The position numbers were made by a program, and so were the translations under genes. The notes under the pieces are model-generated. The model was not told where the DNA came from and did not search any database. It was given only the letters and a program-made list of their open reading frames with translations. DNA of 53,698 nt, taken from NCBI GenBank assembly GCA_001801685.1, contig MGYJ01000071.1:1-53698 (forward strand), in the 5' to 3' direction. Shown here piece after piece: positions 37,168 through 44,832 of this stretch (the first letter of the stretch is position 1; each line of letters starts with the position of its first letter). The DNA is from Gammaproteobacteria bacterium RIFCSPHIGHO2_12_FULL_63_22. GTDB lineage: Bacteria > Pseudomonadota > Gammaproteobacteria > Xanthomonadales > Xanthomonadaceae.

Positions 37168-37827
37168 CTATTTTTTCTTGGCCGCCTTGGCTGCCAACTC
37201 ACGTTCCTTCTGGACCAGGAACTCGGCGGTCTTGAGCATGCCGTCGTAGCCGGTTTCGGTCCGGCCCAGCACACGATACTTGCCGTTGACGATCAGCGTG
37301 GGCGTGGACTCGACGCCCGAGCGCATGGCGAAGTCGCGTGCCTTGGCCATTCGCGCCTTCACATCATTGCCTGCCATGGTGGCCAGGAACTTGGCCCGGT
37401 CCACGCCGAATCGCGCGTACAGGTCGGCCACTTCCTCGGGCGTGCCCTGCTTCACCAGCTTGTCCGTGAAGATGCCCTTGAACACGGCGTCGTGGGTCTT
37501 TTCCTGCACGCCCAGGATCTGGGCAGCGAAGTAGGCCTTCGCGAACTGGTCGAAGGGACCACCGAAGGCTGCGGGCACGTATTCCCAGCGCACGTCCTTG
37601 GCCATGGTCGTCTTCCACTTGTTGACCATCGGCTGGAAGGTGAAGCAGTGGATGCAGGCGTAGCTGAAGACTTCGGCCACTTCGATCTTGCCGGGCGCAT
37701 ACGGCGGTTGCGGGGCTTTGAGCGTCACGAAGTCCACGCCCTCGCGATAGCCCGGCGCCATGGGTTGGGCAAAGGCGCTGAGGGGAATCAGGCTGAGCAA
37801 GAGGACGAGCAGGCTACGACGAATCAT
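37168..37827 (-). CDS. dsbA: Periplasmic thiol:disulfide interchange protein DsbA
   Basis: Thioredoxin-fold oxidase that introduces disulfides into exported proteins. The signal peptide MIRRSLLVLLLSLIPLSAFA is followed by the active site C58-I-H-C61 and the cis-proline segment ESTPTLIVNGKY. The 219 residues fit the family. The centre dipeptide IH differs from the PH of E. coli DsbA. GGAG six nt upstream of the ATG is a good ribosome binding site. It lies 52 nt after rsmI on the same strand and directly before the FlgO/TPR block, whose products carry recurrent cysteine pairs predicted to be periplasmic. Confidence 0.94.
   Translation of the reverse strand: MIRRSLLVLLLSLIPLSAFAQPMAPGYREGVDFVTLKAPQPPYAPGKIEVAEVFSYACIHCFTFQPMVNKWKTTMAKDVRWEYVPAAFGGPFDQFAKAYFAAQILGVQEKTHDAVFKGIFTDKLVKQGTPEEVADLYARFGVDRAKFLATMAGNDVKARMAKARDFAMRSGVESTPTLIVNGKYRVLGRTETGYDGMLKTAEFLVQKERELAAKAAKKK
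37170..37197 (-). promoter_or_regulatory. Possible promoter of the FlgO/TPR block, in the 3' end of dsbA
   Basis: Minus-strand TTGGCA (37197-37192), a 16-bp spacer and AAAAAT (37175-37170) resemble a sigma70 promoter. It would start transcription near 37163, upstream of the terminator. The hexamers overlap the lysine codons that end dsbA, so they could be coincidental. Confidence 0.4.
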
Positions 37828-37879
37828 CGGTTACTCCGGAAGGCAGGTCGGTACTGGGAACGCGGAAGGGGCAAAGGGT

Positions 37880-38728
37880 TCATTCCCCATCGGCCGGGCC
37901 GGGGCCGCCATACAGCGACTTGCGCGGCGCGCCGCTCAGCTCGGCCGCAAGCTTGGCGGCCTGGGACGGGGCGAGGTGGGCTTTCAGTTTCTCATACAGT
38001 CGCCTGCCTTCGAGCAAGGCGGCTGCAGCATCGTCTTCACATCCGCGCACCACCAGAACGAACTCGCCCCGGCGCTGGTTTTCGTCGGCATCCACGCGGC
38101 TGGCGATGTCGGCCAGGGTGTCGCCGAGCAGGGTTTCGAACAGCTTGGTCAACTCGCGGGCCAGCACAGCTTCGCGCCCGGGTCCGAAAACGTTGATGAA
38201 ATCGGCGAGGGATTCCTGGATCCGGTGTCCGGATTCATAGAAGACGAGGGTGCGGGTTTCCCGGGCCAGGGACTGCAACCGCTCGCGCCGGGCCGAGCCC
38301 TTGGCCGGCAGGAAGCCTTCGAAACAGAAACGATCGCTGGGAATGCCGGCCACCGACAGGGCCGCGATGGCGGCGCAGGCACCGGGCACGGGGCTGACCT
38401 TCAGGCCGGCGGCGCGCACCTCGCGCACCAGCCGATAGCCCGGATCCGAGACCAGCGGCGTGCCTGCATCCGACACCAGGGCCAGTGATTCCCCGCCCCG
38501 CAGGCGTTCGACCAGGCGCCAGGCGATCTCGGCCTCGTTGTGTTCATGAACGGCGAGCAGCGGCTTTTCCATGCCATAAGCCGACAACATCTGCCGGGTG
38601 TGGCGGGTGTCTTCGGCGCAGATGGCTGCGACCTGCGACAGCACTTCGCGACCACGGGCGCTCAGGTCGCCGAGGTTGCCGATGGGGGTTGCGACCACGT
38701 AAAGGGTTCCTGCCGGCACGGTGGCCAT
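37880..38728 (-). CDS. rsmI: 16S rRNA C1402 2'-O-methyltransferase RsmI
   Basis: SAM-dependent tetrapyrrole-methylase-fold enzyme that 2'-O-methylates C1402 of 16S rRNA, the same residue modified by RsmH encoded at 12440-13405. Conserved segments are LYVVATPIGNLGDLSARG, CAEDTRHTRQML, ALVSDAGTPLVSDPGYRLV and FYESGHRI. The 282 residues are normal. It diverges from lpoA with 61 nt between start codons, an arrangement also seen in Pseudomonas, where rnpB and mraZ follow closely; here they are more than 23 kb away. Confidence 0.96.
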   Translation of the reverse strand: MATVPAGTLYVVATPIGNLGDLSARGREVLSQVAAICAEDTRHTRQMLSAYGMEKPLLAVHEHNEAEIAWRLVERLRGGESLALVSDAGTPLVSDPGYRLVREVRAAGLKVSPVPGACAAIAALSVAGIPSDRFCFEGFLPAKGSARRERLQSLARETRTLVFYESGHRIQESLADFINVFGPGREAVLARELTKLFETLLGDTLADIASRVDADENQRRGEFVLVVRGCEDDAAAALLEGRRLYEKLKAHLAPSQAAKLAAELSGAPRKSLYGGPGPADGE

Positions 38729-38755
38729 GGCCGCGTTCTCTCAGGGCGTGCGGGT

Positions 38756-38761
38756 TATCAT
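38756..38761 (+). promoter_or_regulatory. Probable -10 of the lpoA promoter
   Basis: TATCAT matches five of six consensus positions and would start transcription about 22 nt before the lpoA ATG. No convincing -35 is seen. On the other strand TAAGAT (38765-38760) could be the -10 of rsmI, so the divergent promoters may overlap. Confidence 0.35.
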
Positions 38762-38789
38762 CTTAGCGGCATTGCCCCTGGAAGCCCTT

Positions 38790-39983
38790 ATGCGTTTTGT
38801 CCGCTTGTCGTTCTGCCTGATGTTGCTGGTGCTGGCCGCCTGTTCGACGGTGCGCGTCGCGCCCTCGCGCCCCGGGCCGGATGCCGACCTTTCCCCGCCA
38901 GTGCGCGAGGACCACGCGCGTACGGACGCATTCCCGCCCGGTGACAGCGATGGCTATCGACCGCCGGCAACCGTTGCCGTCCTGCTGCCGATGACCGGCA
39001 GCCTGGCGCCGGCCGCGGCAGGCGTACGCGACGGCTTCCTGGCAGCGTATTACGCGGAAGGACGTCGCCGCCCGACGGTGAAGTTCTATGACACGCACGG
39101 CACCGGTGGCGGCGCGCAATCGGCGATGTCCCGCGCCCGCGCCGATGGTGCGCAGATGATCGTCGGCCCGCTCGGCCGCGATGAGGTAAGTGCAGTGGTC
39201 GGCGCCGCCGACGGCAGCATTCCGATCATCACCTTGAATCGAGGCGTGAAAGCTCCTCCGCTGGGCACCACGTCCTTTGCGCTGCTTCCCGACGAAGAAG
39301 GCGCGGCCGCGGCTGATCGCCTGGCCGATCGCGGCATCAAGTCGGTATTGGTGTTCAGCAACCAGACGGATAACTCGCAGCGCGGCGTGGCAGCTTTCCG
39401 CGACCAGCTGCGCAAGCGGGGCGGCGATGTCATCTCGGATATCGCCATCGTCGGCGACACGGCCGACCTGACCGCACGCCTGTCGGCATTGCAGGCTGCA
39501 CCCAATCCGCCCCAGGCGGTCCTGCTGGCTCTGGATGCAGGCCAGGGCCGCAGCATCGCTGCGCAACTGAAGGCATCGAAGCTGGCCGGCCTGCCGCGCA
39601 TGGCGACGTCGCTGATCCTCAACGGCGCCAATACCAAGGCCGACATCGAACTCGACGGGATCGAATATCCGGAACTGCCGTGGTTGCTCGACCAGGGTGG
39701 CGGCCTGCCCGACGCCGACGCGCTGGCGCGCAGCCTGCCCAGTGCGCGCGGCCCGTCGCAGCGCCTGTTCGCCTTCGGCGCCGACGCCTGGCGCCTGTGC
39801 GCGTGGTTCGACCATCTGTACAACCAGCCCGCGGCCTCCATCCGTGGCGCGACCGGCAGCTTGCGCATCGACATTTCCGGCCCGGTGCGGCGTACGCCCG
39901 GCTGGGCCGTCTTCAGCGGCGGCCGCGGCCGTCCCAGCACCTTGTCGGTTCGGGCGCCGGATGCGCGCCCTCCCGCCCGCTGA
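38790..39983 (+). CDS. lpoA: Penicillin-binding protein activator LpoA, short form (lipoprotein)
   Basis: The ATG at 38790 gives the lipoprotein signal MRFVRLSFCLMLLVLAAC, with the lipobox LAAC; in-frame ATGs upstream (38721) lack this. The mature protein resembles the periplasmic-binding-like C-terminal domain of LpoA: AVLLPMTGSLAPAAAGVRDG, QMIVGPLGRDEVSAVVGAAD, IELDGIEYPELPWLLD and FAFGADAWRLCAWFDH. At 397 residues it is much shorter than E. coli LpoA (about 680) and lacks the N-terminal TPR domain. In E. coli LpoA is an outer-membrane activator of PBP1A; whether this form activates is not shown. It overlaps yraN by 23 nt. Confidence 0.88.
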   Translation: MRFVRLSFCLMLLVLAACSTVRVAPSRPGPDADLSPPVREDHARTDAFPPGDSDGYRPPATVAVLLPMTGSLAPAAAGVRDGFLAAYYAEGRRRPTVKFYDTHGTGGGAQSAMSRARADGAQMIVGPLGRDEVSAVVGAADGSIPIITLNRGVKAPPLGTTSFALLPDEEGAAAADRLADRGIKSVLVFSNQTDNSQRGVAAFRDQLRKRGGDVISDIAIVGDTADLTARLSALQAAPNPPQAVLLALDAGQGRSIAAQLKASKLAGLPRMATSLILNGANTKADIELDGIEYPELPWLLDQGGGLPDADALARSLPSARGPSQRLFAFGADAWRLCAWFDHLYNQPAASIRGATGSLRIDISGPVRRTPGWAVFSGGRGRPSTLSVRAPDARPPAR

Positions 39984-40350
39984 CCGACAGCAGGACGGCG
40001 CGTCGGCGGAAGACGCGGCGCTGGTCCACCTGCAGGGTGAAGGACTCATCCTGCTCGCGCGCAATGCACGCTACCCCTTTGGTGAAATCGACCTGGTGAT
40101 GCGCGAAGGCGCAACGCTGGTGTTTGTCGAAGTGCGCTTTCGTCGCCCCTCGCGCTTCGGCGGCGGCGCGCTGTCGGTGGATGCGAACAAGCGACGCAAG
40201 ATCGCGCGTGCCTCGCAAGCCTGGCTGTCCTCGCACAAACAATATTCCCAGGCTGGGTGTCGCTTCGACGTGGTTGCTGCGATGCCGGGCGCCAACGGTA
40301 TCGAGTGCGAGTGGATTCGCGCGGCATTTACCCTCGACGATCTCTGGTAA
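39961..40350 (+). CDS. yraN: YraN family (UPF0102) endonuclease-fold protein
   Basis: The ATG at 39961 gives 129 residues, within family range. The core ILLARNARYPFGEIDLVMRE and LVFVEVRFRRPSRFGGGA carries the D and ExK-like pattern of Holliday-junction-resolvase-fold nucleases. The reading frame is open further upstream over lpoA, but that part has no family similarity. The usual K of EVK is replaced by R (VEVRFR), which is common in this family. The lpoA-yraN order is typical of gammaproteobacteria. Cellular role unknown. Confidence 0.92.
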   Translation: MRALPPADRQQDGASAEDAALVHLQGEGLILLARNARYPFGEIDLVMREGATLVFVEVRFRRPSRFGGGALSVDANKRRKIARASQAWLSSHKQYSQAGCRFDVVAAMPGANGIECEWIRAAFTLDDLW

Positions 40351-40377
40351 TCGACAGGGCCGGGATAGAATCGAGCC

Positions 40378-41778
40378 GTGCCCTCGAGCCTGCCCGTGCC
40401 CTTCACCACCGAACTGCTGGCCTTGCTCGGCCCCGGCGGCTTGCTGCTCGATCCCGCGGAACGACTGGCCTATGCCTACGACAATTCACGCCGGCAGGCC
40501 CTGCCTGACGCGGTAGTGCTGCCGACGGATGCGGCGCAGGTCAAGGCCATCGTGTGCCTGTGCCGCGAGCATTCGGTACCGATAACGGCGCGCGGCCGCG
40601 GCACCAATACCACCGGCGCCAGCGTGCCCGTGGGCGGCGGCCTGGTGATGGCCTTCGAACGCATGAACCGCATCCTCGACATTCGTCCCGGCGACCGGGT
40701 CGCGGTGGTGGAACCGGGCGTGTTGAACGGCGACCTGCAGAAGGCCCTGGCGAACCACCATCTGTTCTGGCCGCCGGATCCGACCAGTGCCCCGTATTGC
40801 ACCATCGGCGGCAACCTGGGCTGCAATGCAGGCGGCCCGCGCGCGGTGAAATATGGAGCGACCCGCGACAACGTGCTTGCACTGACAGCGGTGACCGGCA
40901 CCGGTGAGATCGTGCAGTTCGGCGCGGCGACGACCAAGGCGTCCAGTGGCTATGACCTGTCGCGCTTGCTGATCGGCTCGGAAGGCACGCTGGCACTGGT
41001 GGTCGAAGCGACGCTGCGGCTGGTGCCCCTGCCGCCGATGCGGCGCGTATTGCGGGCGCTGTATCGCGACACCGATGCGGCGGCGCGAGCGGTCGCACGC
41101 GTGATGGCGCAACCCATGACGCCGTCGATGCTCGAATACATGGATGCGCGCTGCGTGAAGCTGGCGCGCGACGTTGGCGGCGTGGACCTGCCCGATGCCG
41201 GTGCGCTGCTGCTGATCGAAGCCGATGGCGATGCGACCACCCTGCCCGCGGCGATTGCGGCGCTGCGGGCCAGCGCGAACGGTGAAGGTTGCATCGAAGT
41301 GAACGTCGCCAGCAGCGAGGCCGAGCGGGAAAGCCTGTGGGCCGCGCGCAAGGCACTGTCGCCGGCGCTGCGCACCATCGCGCCGGGCAAGATCAACGAA
41401 GACGTAGTGGTGCCCGTGTCGCGTCTGCCGACGCTGGTGGGACACGTGGAATCCATCGCTTCGAAGCATGCGCTGGACATCGTTTGCTTCGGCCATGCCG
41501 GCAATGGCAACCTGCACGTCAATATCCTCTACGACCCGGCCGACGCGGTCGCAAGCGACAGCGCAGGCAAGGCTTTGGCCGAAGTGTTCGAAGCGACGCT
41601 TGCGCTGGGTGGTCAGCTGTCAGGGGAACATGGCATTGGCCTGTCCAAGCGGGATTTCATGAGTCGCGCCATCGATCCGGCCACCCTCGCGCTGATGCGA
41701 TCGATCAAGACGCTGCTCGATCCCGATGGCATCCTCAATCCCGGCAAGCTGCTGCCCGCCATTGAAGCGCCCACATAA
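40378..41778 (+). CDS. FAD-linked oxidase, GlcD / D-lactate dehydrogenase family
   Basis: A 466-residue protein with a GTG start, 27 nt after yraN. The N-terminal FAD-binding (PCMH) domain shows ITARGRGTNTTGASVPVGGG, NLGCNAGGPRAVKYGATRDN and SGYDLSRLLIGSEGTLALV. The C-terminal domain has CFGHAGNGNLHVNILYD, QLSGEHGIGLSKRDFM and LLDPDGILNPGKLLP. Members oxidise 2-hydroxy acids such as glycolate, D-lactate or D-2-hydroxyglutarate. No glcE/glcF partners are nearby, favouring a stand-alone dehydrogenase; the substrate cannot be told from sequence. The stop shares a base with the next start. Confidence 0.93.
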   Translation: MPSSLPVPFTTELLALLGPGGLLLDPAERLAYAYDNSRRQALPDAVVLPTDAAQVKAIVCLCREHSVPITARGRGTNTTGASVPVGGGLVMAFERMNRILDIRPGDRVAVVEPGVLNGDLQKALANHHLFWPPDPTSAPYCTIGGNLGCNAGGPRAVKYGATRDNVLALTAVTGTGEIVQFGAATTKASSGYDLSRLLIGSEGTLALVVEATLRLVPLPPMRRVLRALYRDTDAAARAVARVMAQPMTPSMLEYMDARCVKLARDVGGVDLPDAGALLLIEADGDATTLPAAIAALRASANGEGCIEVNVASSEAERESLWAARKALSPALRTIAPGKINEDVVVPVSRLPTLVGHVESIASKHALDIVCFGHAGNGNLHVNILYDPADAVASDSAGKALAEVFEATLALGGQLSGEHGIGLSKRDFMSRAIDPATLALMRSIKTLLDPDGILNPGKLLPAIEAPT

Positions 41779-42374
41779 TGAGCAAACCCATCACTGACCT
41801 CGACCTGCTGCTGCGTGAAGTGCGCGCTTGCCGCCTGTGCGAGGAACACCTGCCGATGGGGCCGAAGCCCGTGCTGCGCGCCAGCGCGACGGCGCGCCTG
41901 CTGATCGTCGGCCAGGCGCCCGGCACGCTGGTGCATGCCAGCGGCATTCCCTGGAACGACGCGAGTGGCATGCGCCTGCGCGGCTGGCTGGGCGTGGATC
42001 GCGATACGTTTTACGACGAGGGCAAGATCGCGATCGTGCCGATGGGTTTCTGCTACCCGGGCCGTGGCAACTCGGGCGATTTGCCGCCGCGTCCGGAATG
42101 CTCGAAGACCTGGCATCACCGGCTGCTGCCGCTGATGCCGGAAGTGAAACTGGTGCTGGCGATCGGCCAGTACGCGCAGGTTTATTTCCTGGGCGACACG
42201 CGCAAGAAATCACTCACCGACACGGTGCACGCGTGGCGCGAGTACGCACCACGCGTGTTTCCGCTGCCGCATCCCAGCCCGCGCAACGTGGCCTGGTTCA
42301 AGCACAACCCCTGGTTCGACGCCGAGGTATTGCCCGCCCTGCGCGAACAGGTGTCGGCCGTACTTTCCCGCTAG
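41778..42374 (+). CDS. Uracil-DNA glycosylase superfamily protein, probable Fe-S type
   Basis: 198 residues. Motif GQAPGTLVHASGIPW and the C-terminal HPSPRN are the active-site elements of the UDG fold. Cysteines C18, C21, C92 and C108 are spaced much like the four [4Fe-4S] ligands of family-4 enzymes, so an Fe-S cluster is likely. It differs from classic family 4 in the segment FCYPGRGNSGDLPPRPEC, so it may be a distinct subgroup. Its role in excising uracil or another base is inferred from the fold. It starts in the fad-oxidase stop codon. Its TAG stop and that of convergent pgpA occupy the same CTAG. Confidence 0.88.
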   Translation: MSKPITDLDLLLREVRACRLCEEHLPMGPKPVLRASATARLLIVGQAPGTLVHASGIPWNDASGMRLRGWLGVDRDTFYDEGKIAIVPMGFCYPGRGNSGDLPPRPECSKTWHHRLLPLMPEVKLVLAIGQYAQVYFLGDTRKKSLTDTVHAWREYAPRVFPLPHPSPRNVAWFKHNPWFDAEVLPALREQVSAVLSR

Positions 42375-42880
42375 ATCGGTTTCAGGATCCCGTTCGCGTC
42401 CAGCAATGCGACGATCACGTGAAGAGTGGCGCAGGCATAAACACCTGCGAGCACGTCGTCGAGCATGGCGCCTATACCGCCATGCAATTTGCGATCGGCC
42501 CATCGCACGGGCCACGGCTTCCAGATATCGAACAGCCGGAACAGGCCGAAACCCAGCACCATCCACAGCCAGCCCGCGGGCGCGAGCAAGAGGGCGATCC
42601 ACTGGCCGATGAATTCATCCCAGACCACCACCGACGGATCTTGCACCCCGGTCTTTTCGATCACCCAGTTGGCGGTGACCACGCCGACCACGAAGGCAGC
42701 GCCGATGACAGCCAATTGCACGGCCAACGATGCGTGCTGCAGGTAGAACCACCACGGTAGCAAGGCCGCGAGCGAGCCCATCGTGCCGGGCGCCACCGGC
42801 GACAGGCCTATGCCGAAGCCGCTGGCGATCCAGCCGGCCGGATGGGTCAGGACCACGCGCGCGGGTTGCGGGAAACTCAT
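42371..42880 (-). CDS. pgpA: Phosphatidylglycerophosphatase A
   Basis: Inner-membrane phosphatase that converts phosphatidylglycerol phosphate to phosphatidylglycerol. Signature segments are GFGIGLSPVAPGTMGSLAAL, VVWDEFIGQWIAL, RLFDIWKPWPVRWADRK and GGIGAMLDDVLAGVYA, with hydrophobic helices between. The 169 residues are typical. The ATG overlaps the thiL stop as ATGA, the usual thiL-pgpA coupling. The stop overlaps that of the convergent UDG gene by 4 nt. Confidence 0.96.
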   Translation of the reverse strand: MSFPQPARVVLTHPAGWIASGFGIGLSPVAPGTMGSLAALLPWWFYLQHASLAVQLAVIGAAFVVGVVTANWVIEKTGVQDPSVVVWDEFIGQWIALLLAPAGWLWMVLGFGLFRLFDIWKPWPVRWADRKLHGGIGAMLDDVLAGVYACATLHVIVALLDANGILKPI

Positions 42881-43866
42881 GCGTTGCCTGCGAAGTGTTC
42901 GAAGCCCGCGCTCGGGCCGGCGTCGAATGCTTCACCGTCCGGCGTGGCCAGTCGCAGGCCTTTGCCGGCGGTTATTCGCCCGACCACGGTCGCTGGTGTA
43001 TCGCATGCGGCAAGGGCTTGTTCGATGGCGAGCGCGTGTGCCGGCGACGCGGTGAAGCACAACTCGTAATCGTCACCGCCGGAAAGCTGTATGCGCCAGC
43101 GCGCTTGTTCGTCGGGAAAATGTTCGGCCAGCGTGCGCGACGTGGGCAGGCGGCCGAGGTCGAGCTCGGCGCCGACGCCGCTGCGCTGCAGGACATGCCC
43201 CAGGTCGGCGAGCAGGCCGTCGCTCAGGTCGATCGCCGCAGTGGCAAGGTCGCGCAGCGCGATGCCTGCAGCGATGCGCGGCGTCGGGCGGTCGAGGCGA
43301 TAACGAAGTTTCGAGGACATCAGGCCCTGCCCTTGCAACTGCAGCAAGGCGCCGGCGGCATCGCCCAGCGTACCGGTGACCCAGATGTCGTCGTTGAATC
43401 CGGCGCCGTCGCGGCGCAGCGCGATGCCTGCCGGCGCGAAGCCATGCGCACCGATGGTGATGGACAGAGGGCCGCGCGTCGTGTCGCCGCCGACCAGCGC
43501 CACGCCAAATTCATCGGCGAGTTCGCAGAAACCGTCGAGAAACGCGTCCAGCCAATCGGCATCCGCATCAGGCAGCGTCAGCGCCAGCGTGACCCAGGCC
43601 GGCGTCGCGCCCATGGCGGCCAGATCGCTCAGGTTGACGGCCAACGCCTTCCAGCCGATGTCTGCTGGCACCGTGTCCTCGGGGAAATGCACGCCCGCGA
43701 CCAGGGTGTCGGTGCTCAGCACGAGATTGTGGCCTTCGGGAACCTGCAGTACGGCGGCATCGTCGCCAATGCCGAGCAGCACATCGCTGCGCGAGCAGGC
43801 GCGTTCGCGAATGCGATCGATCAGGCTGAACTCCGCATTGCGCGGCGCGCCCGGATCGATTTCCAT
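42877..43866 (-). CDS. thiL: Thiamine-monophosphate kinase ThiL
   Basis: ATP-dependent phosphorylation of thiamine monophosphate to the active cofactor. The ATG at 43866 opens MEIDPGAPRNAEFSLIDRI, followed by LLGIGDDAAVLQ, WKALAVNLSDLAAMGATPAW and GGDTTRGPLSITIGAHG of the AIR-synthase-like fold. This start gives 329 residues, and the frame continues upstream only over nusB. It begins 1 nt after the nusB stop and overlaps pgpA. The GGDDYELCFTA motif near the C-terminus is intact. Confidence 0.95.
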   Translation of the reverse strand: MEIDPGAPRNAEFSLIDRIRERACSRSDVLLGIGDDAAVLQVPEGHNLVLSTDTLVAGVHFPEDTVPADIGWKALAVNLSDLAAMGATPAWVTLALTLPDADADWLDAFLDGFCELADEFGVALVGGDTTRGPLSITIGAHGFAPAGIALRRDGAGFNDDIWVTGTLGDAAGALLQLQGQGLMSSKLRYRLDRPTPRIAAGIALRDLATAAIDLSDGLLADLGHVLQRSGVGAELDLGRLPTSRTLAEHFPDEQARWRIQLSGGDDYELCFTASPAHALAIEQALAACDTPATVVGRITAGKGLRLATPDGEAFDAGPSAGFEHFAGNA

Positions 43867-43867
43867 C

Positions 43868-44326
43868 TCAGCGACGCGCGCCCTGTATTTCCTGCGCGCG
43901 CCATTCGGCGGCCGCGCGGTCGAGCACGCCATTGACGTAGGTGTGGCCGTGTTCGGCGCCGAAGCGCTTGGTGGTCTCGATGGCTTCGTTGATGACGACG
44001 CGATACGGCACGTCGGGACGGAAGCGCAGTTCGAACCCGGCGATGCGCAACACGGCGCGCTCGATCGGGTCCACTTGTTCCATGGTGCGGTCGATGTATC
44101 GCGCCAGCACGGCGTCGAGTTCCTCGGCATGCTTGGCGACGCCGCGCACCAGGGCCTCGAAGTATTCGAGGTCGGCCACGTCCATGTCCTGCTCGGTTTC
44201 GAACTGGGAGATGACTTTTTCGATCGGCGAATCGGACAACTGCCAGGCGTACAAGGCCTGCAGGGCGCGACGGCGCGCGCGCGAACGGGCGGCCGGATCA
44301 ATGCCATCGGTGCGGTGCGGTTTCAT
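43868..44326 (-). CDS. nusB: Transcription antitermination factor NusB
   Basis: All-helical RNA-binding protein that, with NusE (S10), assembles antitermination complexes at boxA on rRNA transcripts. The 152 residues include [15 protein letters not shown], the arginine-rich RNA-binding start, and [20 protein letters not shown] and [13 protein letters not shown]. It overlaps the ribH stop by 4 nt and sits in the conserved ribH-nusB-thiL order. Confidence 0.96.
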   Translation of the reverse strand: MKPHRTDGIDPAARSRARRRALQALYAWQLSDSPIEKVISQFETEQDMDVADLEYFEALVRGVAKHAEELDAVLARYIDRTMEQVDPIERAVLRIAGFELRFRPDVPYRVVINEAIETTKRFGAEHGHTYVNGVLDRAAAEWRAQEIQGARR

Positions 44327-44802
44327 GGGTTGGATTCGCTTATCTTGTGCAACAGCCGGGACATTTCGAGGGCCGCCAGCGCGGCTTCCTCACCCTTGTT
44401 GCCATGCGCGCCGCCCGCGCGCGATTGCGCGTGGGCATGGTCTTCAACCGCCAGCACGCCATTGGCGACCGGCAGGCGGTAATCGATTGCGACGCGCATC
44501 AGGCCCTTCGCGCATTCGTCGGCGACGTGCTCGTAATGCCGCGTCTCGCCGCGCACGACACAACCCAGGGCCACCAGGGCCACGTAGCCGCCTGTGGCTG
44601 CGAGGGCCGCGGCGGCCACCGGCAATTCCCAGGCGCCGGGAACCCGCACCAGGTCGATGTCGGACTCGACGACCCCTTGGTCCTGCATCGCCTGGCGCGC
44701 GCCGTCCACCAGCGCATCGGTGATGCGCGGATTCCAGCGGCTGGCGAGGATGGCGAAGCGGGCGCCCGTGGCGGCTCGCATTTCACCTTCGATTAGGGGC
44801 AT
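44323..44802 (-). CDS. ribH: 6,7-dimethyl-8-ribityllumazine synthase
   Basis: Penultimate enzyme of riboflavin synthesis; it condenses the ribityl-pyrimidine with dihydroxybutanone phosphate. Motifs are [49 protein letters not shown] (catalytic histidine) and [15 protein letters not shown]. The 159 residues are normal. Thirty bases separate it from ribBA, the widest gap within this run of genes. Confidence 0.96.
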   Translation of the reverse strand: MPLIEGEMRAATGARFAILASRWNPRITDALVDGARQAMQDQGVVESDIDLVRVPGAWELPVAAAALAATGGYVALVALGCVVRGETRHYEHVADECAKGLMRVAIDYRLPVANGVLAVEDHAHAQSRAGGAHGNKGEEAALAALEMSRLLHKISESNP

Positions 44803-44832
44803 GGGTCGGGCTTTGCGGGTTGGGCGATTAGT

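Noticed and set aside
42877-44307. 476-codon minus-strand frame
   Set aside because: Only the part from 43866 is ThiL; the rest is a shifted reading of nusB.
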